A DNA stretch of 47,283 nt from Desulfococcaceae bacterium HSG9 (GTDB lineage Bacteria > Desulfobacterota > Desulfobacteria > Desulfobacterales > JAUCGF01), in the NCBI GenBank assembly GCA_030378005.1, contig JAUCGF010000116.1, positions 1 through 47,283 on the forward strand, given 5' to 3'. Shown here piece after piece: positions 42,601 through 47,283 of this stretch (the stretch's first letter is position 1; each line of letters starts with the position of its first letter). Position numbers and translations under genes: made by a program. The notes beneath the pieces are model-generated. The model saw nothing but the letters and a program-made list of their open reading frames with translations, made no database searches and was not told the DNA's origin.

Positions 42601-42680
42601 GATAGCCCCTTCAGGGGCTTTCCTATCACAACGCCCCCTTTGAGGGGGCTTCCTCATACTACCCGCTATGCGGGTATAGT
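42601..42680. repeat. Three consecutive REP-like hairpins
   Basis: AGCCCC-TTCA-GGGGCT (42604-42619, extended by GATAG/CTATC outside), GCCCCCT-TTG-AGGGGGC (42633-42649) and TACCCGC-TAT-GCGGGTA (42660-42676). The rest of the 252-base gap 42583-42834 is AT-rich, with the shared 17-base motif near its right end. The cluster may be transposon end structures, REP units or terminators. Confidence 0.65.
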
Positions 42681-42794
42681 AGGTGATTATTTGAATAAAT
42701 TCAAATGATGATTATCTAAGTACTTATAAAATGTCCTGTACAGTGGGGCAGATTACTAAAGTAATATCTATTTATAGGGCATGAAGATGGAACA

Positions 42795-42811
42795 ACTTAA
42801 AACTTGTAACT
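42795..42811 (+). repeat. 17-base motif shared with 38582-38598
   Basis: ACTTAAAACTTGTAACT, 23 bases upstream of the DUF499 start and identical to the motif before the radical SAM gene in the same orientation relative to its gene. Confidence 0.5.
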
Positions 42812-42834
42812 ATGGATATAATCAAGGATAACGC

Positions 42835-45800
42835 ATGTATCTGAAACATTTATGCACCCCCCGTGAAAGTGTATTCAACCGCGACCGGCGTGATGTCGTT
42901 CTGGATATCTCCGATCTGCTTGAATCAAAAATTGATGCGGCCGGTTTTTTTGATGAAAATTTTATCACTTCCGGAATGAAAACACTTTTGGAAAAAACAT
43001 TCACAAGACTGGAAGGATCAAGCGATCAGGCCAGCGTTTTTATGCTCACCCAAGCCATGGGCGGCGGCAAAACGCATAATATGATCGCGCTGGGCCTGTT
43101 AGCCGCCAATCCGGATTTGCGTAAAAAAATACTGGGCGAATCATGGCCAGGCACCGCACTTGATAAAATCAGGGTTGTCAGTTTTACTGGAAGGCAATCC
43201 GACGCACCCCTCGGAATATGGGGGTCCATCGCGGAACAACTCGGTAAAAAAGATGTTTTCAGTGCGTATTATTCCCCATTGCAGGCCCCCGGAGAAACCG
43301 CTTGGATCAATCTGTTAAAAGGCGAGCCTACAATTATTATGCTGGATGAACTGCCGCCGTACATGGATTATGTCAGATCAAAGGAGATTGGCAACAGCGA
43401 TCTTGCCGTTGTCACCACAACCGCGCTGTCTAATCTGTTGGTGGCCGTGAATAAAGCCGAGCTTAACAATGTCTGTGTCATCATATCCGATTTGGCCGCT
43501 TCTTATGAAAGTGGAAGCAGGCAGATTAACCGCGCGCTTGCCAATCTCCAAAATGAAACGAATCGTTCCGCACTCCGCATCGAACCGGTCAACACGCATG
43601 GTGATGAGCTTTACCATATTTTAAGAACTCGGCTATTCAAACACTTGCCGGATACGTCCGCTATCAAAAATATCGCCCATCAATATGCCCAGGCGGTAAA
43701 AAACGCTAAAGAGATGGACGTTACCAATGCATCGCCGGACAGTTATGCGGCGCAACTGATCGAATCGTATCCGTTCCATTTTTCAATCCGCGATCTTTAT
43801 GCCCGTTTCAAAGAGAATCCCGGCTTTCAGCAGACCAGAGGGTTGATTCGGTTGATGCGTACAATCGTATCTGATATGTATGAATCCGGCCGTGCGAATC
43901 AGGTTGCCTTGATTCATCCTTACGATCTGGATTTGAACAACCAAGAGATATTTTCAGAAATAAAAAGCATCAACCCTGCGTTGAGCGAAGCGGTTACCCA
44001 CGATATCGCCAAAGCGAACCATTCGGTTGCCGAAGAAATTGACGCCCGTTTGGGTTCCGGCACGGATGCTCAGGATGTTTCCAAGTTGATTCTGACAGCA
44101 TCGCTGGCCGACATTCCCGGCGCAACCCACGGACTTAGGGAAAGCGAAATCATCGGTTATCTATGCAGGCCAGGACGTGATATATCTAAAGTTAAAAAAG
44201 ATATTGTGGATTATCTTCCCACCCAGGCATGGTATCTGCACACCAGTTCAGATGGCCGACTGTTTTATAAAAACACCCAAAATCTCGCCGCCAAACTTCA
44301 TTCCATGGCATCATCCTATAATCGCCAGTCATGCGTGAAAGAGTTGCGGAAATACCTGGGCACTATGTTCGCTCCGCTTTTAAAAGATTGTTACCAAAAA
44401 ATCGCGCTTCTTCCGGCAATCGATGAAGTGAATATCCAAGCGGATAAAGTCACCCTGATCATTCTGGAACCATCCGATAACGCGTTAAATCCGACGCGCT
44501 TGAACAAAGATTGGGATGAATTTGCCAATGATATTGAATACAAAAACAGGGTTATCTATTTGACCGGAAGCCATCTGAATATTCTGGACCGCGTGATCGA
44601 ACAAGCCGCCCAATACAGAGCCATACTGTCTGTTCTATCTGAATTTGATGCGGAAAAATTGTCCGAAAAAGACCCCCAGCGCATACAAGCAGACACCAGT
44701 CGTGACAAAATCATTCTCAGTATGCGAAGCGCCATACAAGAGACCTTCACAACCCTTGTATATCCCTCTAAAAAAGGTTTCAGAACAACGGATTGCCGCA
44801 TTCAATTCACTGATAATCAATTCGGCGGTGAAAAGCTGGTAAGAGATACCCTTGAAAAAGTTCAAAAATTCACTTCTGAAAGCACGGGTGACACGTTCAG
44901 AAAAAAATGCGAAGCACGTCTTTTCGGCGGCCAGCAAAGAGCGCAATGGTCGGAAATCAAAAGGCGCGCCGCCTGTCTCGCGGCTTGGCAATTTCACCGG
45001 CCGGATGCGTTGGAGGCTTTAAAAGCGGATGCGTTGAGACAGGATATCTGGCGCGATGAAGGTGGTATTATCAATAAAGGCCCTTTTCCGCCGCCCCGGA
45101 CAGAAGTGAAAATTCAACGCCTTTCAAGAGATGATACCACCGGGGAGGCCACCCTTAAAATCACGCCGTTGCATGGGGATACGGTGTTTTATGAAACCGG
45201 CGATTCGGAGCCGACGCGCTCGTCCATGAAAGTGGATTCCTTTAAAGGCTTTACAGTGCGTGATCTTAAATATAAATTCGTTTGTATTGATTCAACCGGC
45301 AAACATAAAAAAGGCAGTTCGGAAAAATGGGTCAATACCATAACCCTGAAACGCCGCATTTTCCAGCAGGGTGACAATTGGATGGTCGAATTGCAAGCCA
45401 TTCCCAATGCGGATATAAAATACACCACCGACGGTTCAGACCCAAAAGTGATGGGAGCAGTTTATAATTCCCCTTTCCCGGTTCCTGAATCCAGCTCTTT
45501 TGTATTGGCCATTGCCCGGCGCGGCGGCATATCATCGGATCAGGAGAAGATAGTTGTCAGCGATTATCGTAAAAACACGGTGAAAGTTGATCCCGGCCTG
45601 AAAACCGTTTGGAAACATAAACATAATCATTTAACTGCAAGAGAAGCATACGCGTTTATGGAAAGGCTGAAAAAATTCCAAGGCACCGCTTACGGGGTCA
45701 CCATTGATATTCAATCCAATGATGACGATCAGGATATCAGTTATTCAGCGGCGGAGAGCTTTGGCATTCACGGAGAAAATATTGAAACAATTGTCAAACA

Positions 45801-45936
45801 GCTCCAAACGGTCATGCGTGGAAGCCAAATTATTTTAAACATTCAACGAATCGAATTTGAAAAAGGCCAACAGCTATCGGACTGGGTTGCGGATGCCAAA
45901 ATCAGACTGTTGCCCGGAGAGGTGTCTCAATTATAA
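42835..45936 (+). CDS. DUF499-family ATPase, anti-phage-locus associated
   Basis: 1033 residues. A P-loop ATPase core shows Walker A QAMGGGKTHNM (near residue 76) and Walker B TIIMLDELPP (near residue 167), followed by the sensor-like VVTTTALSNLL. This pattern, the length and the DUF3780 gene downstream identify the DUF499 family, seen with DUF1156 methyltransferases in phage-defence loci; its mechanism is not settled as far as I know. Near residue 860 the stretch KYTTDGSDP with VYNSPFPVP resembles a chitobiase-C-terminal-like beta-sandwich module. AAGGAT lies about 8 bases before the ATG. It starts a plus-strand run with the toxin-antitoxin pair and DUF3780 gene. Confidence 0.82.
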   Translation: MYLKHLCTPRESVFNRDRRDVVLDISDLLESKIDAAGFFDENFITSGMKTLLEKTFTRLEGSSDQASVFMLTQAMGGGKTHNMIALGLLAANPDLRKKILGESWPGTALDKIRVVSFTGRQSDAPLGIWGSIAEQLGKKDVFSAYYSPLQAPGETAWINLLKGEPTIIMLDELPPYMDYVRSKEIGNSDLAVVTTTALSNLLVAVNKAELNNVCVIISDLAASYESGSRQINRALANLQNETNRSALRIEPVNTHGDELYHILRTRLFKHLPDTSAIKNIAHQYAQAVKNAKEMDVTNASPDSYAAQLIESYPFHFSIRDLYARFKENPGFQQTRGLIRLMRTIVSDMYESGRANQVALIHPYDLDLNNQEIFSEIKSINPALSEAVTHDIAKANHSVAEEIDARLGSGTDAQDVSKLILTASLADIPGATHGLRESEIIGYLCRPGRDISKVKKDIVDYLPTQAWYLHTSSDGRLFYKNTQNLAAKLHSMASSYNRQSCVKELRKYLGTMFAPLLKDCYQKIALLPAIDEVNIQADKVTLIILEPSDNALNPTRLNKDWDEFANDIEYKNRVIYLTGSHLNILDRVIEQAAQYRAILSVLSEFDAEKLSEKDPQRIQADTSRDKIILSMRSAIQETFTTLVYPSKKGFRTTDCRIQFTDNQFGGEKLVRDTLEKVQKFTSESTGDTFRKKCEARLFGGQQRAQWSEIKRRAACLAAWQFHRPDALEALKADALRQDIWRDEGGIINKGPFPPPRTEVKIQRLSRDDTTGEATLKITPLHGDTVFYETGDSEPTRSSMKVDSFKGFTVRDLKYKFVCIDSTGKHKKGSSEKWVNTITLKRRIFQQGDNWMVELQAIPNADIKYTTDGSDPKVMGAVYNSPFPVPESSSFVLAIARRGGISSDQEKIVVSDYRKNTVKVDPGLKTVWKHKHNHLTAREAYAFMERLKKFQGTAYGVTIDIQSNDDDQDISYSAAESFGIHGENIETIVKQLQTVMRGSQIILNIQRIEFEKGQQLSDWVADAKIRLLPGEVSQL

Positions 45937-45951
45937 TACGAAGGAGGCAAA

Positions 45952-46194
45952 ATGATCACATTAAGACTCGACCCAAAACTGGAACAAACCGTTAGTAATA
46001 CTGCAAAAAATCTTGGATTAACCAAATCGGAATTAATTCGTAAAAGTATCAATGACTATCTTGACAAGCTCAGTAAGCCTAATGCTTGGGAGTTAGGTGA
46101 AGATTTGTTTGGTAAATATTCAAGCGGCCAAAGCAATTTGTCTGCGAACCGAAAAGAGCTTTTAAAAGATAAAATCAAGGCCAAAAGAAAATGA
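45952..46194 (+). CDS. RHH (CopG-like) antitoxin
   Basis: 80 residues. The N-terminus ITLRLDPKLEQTVSNTA then TKSELIRKSINDYLDKL is a ribbon-helix-helix DNA-binding fold; the rest (NAWELGEDLFGKYSSG) is the segment that usually wraps the toxin. It has a strong GGAGG before its ATG, 15 bases after the DUF499 stop, and overlaps the PIN gene by 4 bases. It probably represses its own operon and neutralises the PIN toxin. Confidence 0.85.
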   Translation: MITLRLDPKLEQTVSNTAKNLGLTKSELIRKSINDYLDKLSKPNAWELGEDLFGKYSSGQSNLSANRKELLKDKIKAKRK

Positions 46195-46601
46195 AAAAAA
46201 TCCTGATTGATTCCGGCCCGCTAATCGCCCTGTTTAACGCATCAGACAAATATCACCATGAAGCCGTTAATTTTGTAAAAACAAACACATACCCATTAAT
46301 TACAACAATTGCATCCATCACCGAAACGTTACATTTGTTAGATTTTAATCGAAATGCACAGATAGATTTTCTCGAATGGATCAATAGAGGATCTGTGGAA
46401 ATTCACAAAATTGGAAAAGAGGATTTTGGCAGGCTAAAAGAATTAACAATAAAATACCGTGATTTGCCAATGGATTTTGCTGATTGTTGTTTGGTTTACC
46501 TTGCTGAAAAACTCAATCTTAATACCATAGCAACAATAGATCGCGATTTTTCCATTTATCGAATACATGGAAAAAGAAAATTCAAAACAATTCTAAATTG
46601 A
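46191..46601 (+). CDS. PIN-domain ribonuclease toxin (VapC-like)
   Basis: 136 residues of PIN fold. The acidic metal-binding set is complete: Asp7 (LIDSGPL), Glu45 (ITETLH), Asp98 (MDFADCC) and Asp117 (TIDRDF). Such toxins cut RNA, often tRNA or rRNA. It is translated by overlap from the antitoxin and its stop is just before the DUF3780 start, so the pair sits inside the defence-like operon rather than beside it. Confidence 0.88.
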   Translation: MKKILIDSGPLIALFNASDKYHHEAVNFVKTNTYPLITTIASITETLHLLDFNRNAQIDFLEWINRGSVEIHKIGKEDFGRLKELTIKYRDLPMDFADCCLVYLAEKLNLNTIATIDRDFSIYRIHGKRKFKTILN

Positions 46602-46603
46602 TT

Positions 46604-47206
46604 ATGCCTCGTAAAAAACAAAACATCATTGACTTTGGTTTTAATCCCGATCTCACCGAACATTATTTTCTGGTCACCATGCCGGCATCCCGCTCAAAAA
46701 TCGCTAAAGTAGAGATTTCGGAACACTTTGAATGGCAAAAGCCGGAAAAAGGCAAATCAATCTACACATCTGTCAGCAATGCAAACGCTCAAATCAAAGT
46801 GATGTCGGACCGCTTCAGATGGGATGAAATTGCGGATGAAACCAAAGCGGAATTTAATCGCAGACTTCGTTCTCAAGGATTGAAAACCGCCAAATGGAAA
46901 AAAAAAGGACAGATTTTTTTAGAGAAAACCCTTGGCAAGGAACTTGTGCTTTTAGCTTGGGCAATTGAGGATTGCGACCGCACATTGATCAGCACCGGAA
47001 TCCGCAACTGGCTCGGATTGGCCCCTGAAGAACGCTGGTGGCTCTATACCATGACCAATGCGTCAACCGGACATGCGGTCAATGATAAAAACAGAGGGTG
47101 GCGTAAAGCGATCAGATATGCGTTAACTGAAAATCCCATTTCCGCTCAGGCATTGCCGGAACGGAGGAATGCGTTTCAGCCTACGTTGTTTGGTGAAAAT
47201 GAATAG
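46604..47206 (+). CDS. DUF3780-family protein, anti-phage-locus associated
   Basis: 200 residues from ATG 46604; an in-frame TTG at 46598 overlaps the PIN stop and is a less likely start. Recognisable blocks are IDFGFNPDLTEHYFLV, SNANAQIKVMSDRFRWDEI and GLAPEERWWLYTMTNA, then a short basic region (NDKNRGWRKAIRYAL). I identify it as DUF3780, a family found with DUF499 and DUF1156 genes in defence loci; its activity is unknown. No signal peptide, membrane segment or nuclease motif is seen. The partner methyltransferase would be expected just past the right edge. Confidence 0.75.
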   Translation: MPRKKQNIIDFGFNPDLTEHYFLVTMPASRSKIAKVEISEHFEWQKPEKGKSIYTSVSNANAQIKVMSDRFRWDEIADETKAEFNRRLRSQGLKTAKWKKKGQIFLEKTLGKELVLLAWAIEDCDRTLISTGIRNWLGLAPEERWWLYTMTNASTGHAVNDKNRGWRKAIRYALTENPISAQALPERRNAFQPTLFGENE

Positions 47207-47242
47207 ATTTGCATTTTTTTCCAGAGAATTATTAAAAAGTAG

Positions 47243-47269
47243 GTCGGGTTAGCGATAGCGTAACCCGAC
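47243..47269. repeat. Palindromic repeat of the GTCGGGTTA type
   Basis: GTCGGGTTA-GCGATAGCG-TAACCCGAC, 9-bp arms, preceded by TAG and a short A run, 36 bases after the DUF3780 stop. Repeats of this type are widespread in intergenic DNA of many bacteria. It could also work as a terminator. Confidence 0.6.
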
Positions 47270-47283
47270 ATCAACAGGCAATA

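Noticed and set aside
42601..42680. CRISPR array
   Set aside because: The three hairpins differ in sequence and are not separated by uniform spacers; no cas genes are present.
38582..42811. Composite transposon bounded by the 17-base inverted repeats
   Set aside because: No intact transposase and no target duplication; the repeats fit gene-upstream motifs better.

Overview
The window looks like chromosome from a Gram-negative bacterium. It encodes a Wza-type outer-membrane export lipoprotein, a Wzz-type chain-length protein, several signal peptides and two sites matching sigma-54 -24/-12 promoters. The AT-rich genes, the sulfatase-modifying-factor protein with a hypervariable-looking tail, the Rpn-type nuclease relative and the many palindromic repeats together suggest Desulfobacterota (Desulfobacterales-like). 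That placement is inference; no rRNA or other marker gene is present.

Region 1 (1-8332): the end of an unknown gene, undecaprenyl-diphosphatase (uppP), then a 2400-residue nonribosomal peptide synthetase reading A-T-C-C-A-T-TE. Its thioesterase has Cys where the usual nucleophile is Ser.

Region 2 (8400-34381): an exopolysaccharide locus. On the plus strand are two tandem paralogous secreted beta-helix proteins (8400-13942), followed from 20849 by a long, mostly tightly spaced run: NodB deacetylase, membrane protein of unknown role, Wza-like exporter, Wzz-like protein, CelD/FemAB-like acyltransferase, Wzy/ligase-like polymerase, Wzx-like flippase, GT4 transferase, second deacetylase-like protein, WecG/TagA-type transferase, a small membrane-anchored protein and a BY-kinase-like ATPase with a broken P-loop. 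On the minus strand (14211-20395) are two GT4 transferases, an MBOAT O-acylase with an SGNH-like partner, and a GH10 xylanase-like hydrolase. Together these can assemble, flip, polymerise, acylate or deacetylate, export and trim a lipid-carrier-built polymer; UppP would recycle the carrier. No phosphoglycosyl transferase that would start the chain, and no exosortase, lies in the window.

Region 3 (34439-38565): a DUF1638-hydantoinase/oxoprolinase-like fusion, a repeat-filled spacer with a decayed reading frame, and an NrdG-like radical SAM activase.

Region 4 (38582-47283): an accessory, defence-like region. It holds an Rpn/PD-(D/E)XK-type protein, a zinc-ribbon SUMF1-domain protein whose C-terminus has the pattern of a diversity-generating-retroelement variable region, a coiled-coil protein abutting an IS200-type transposase remnant, REP-like hairpins, and a DUF499 ATPase, RHH-PIN toxin-antitoxin pair and DUF3780 protein in a row. 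DUF499 and DUF3780 are families linked to anti-phage loci; the methyltransferase and helicase partners, if present, would lie beyond the right edge. The retroelement reverse transcriptase and template repeat are not in the window.
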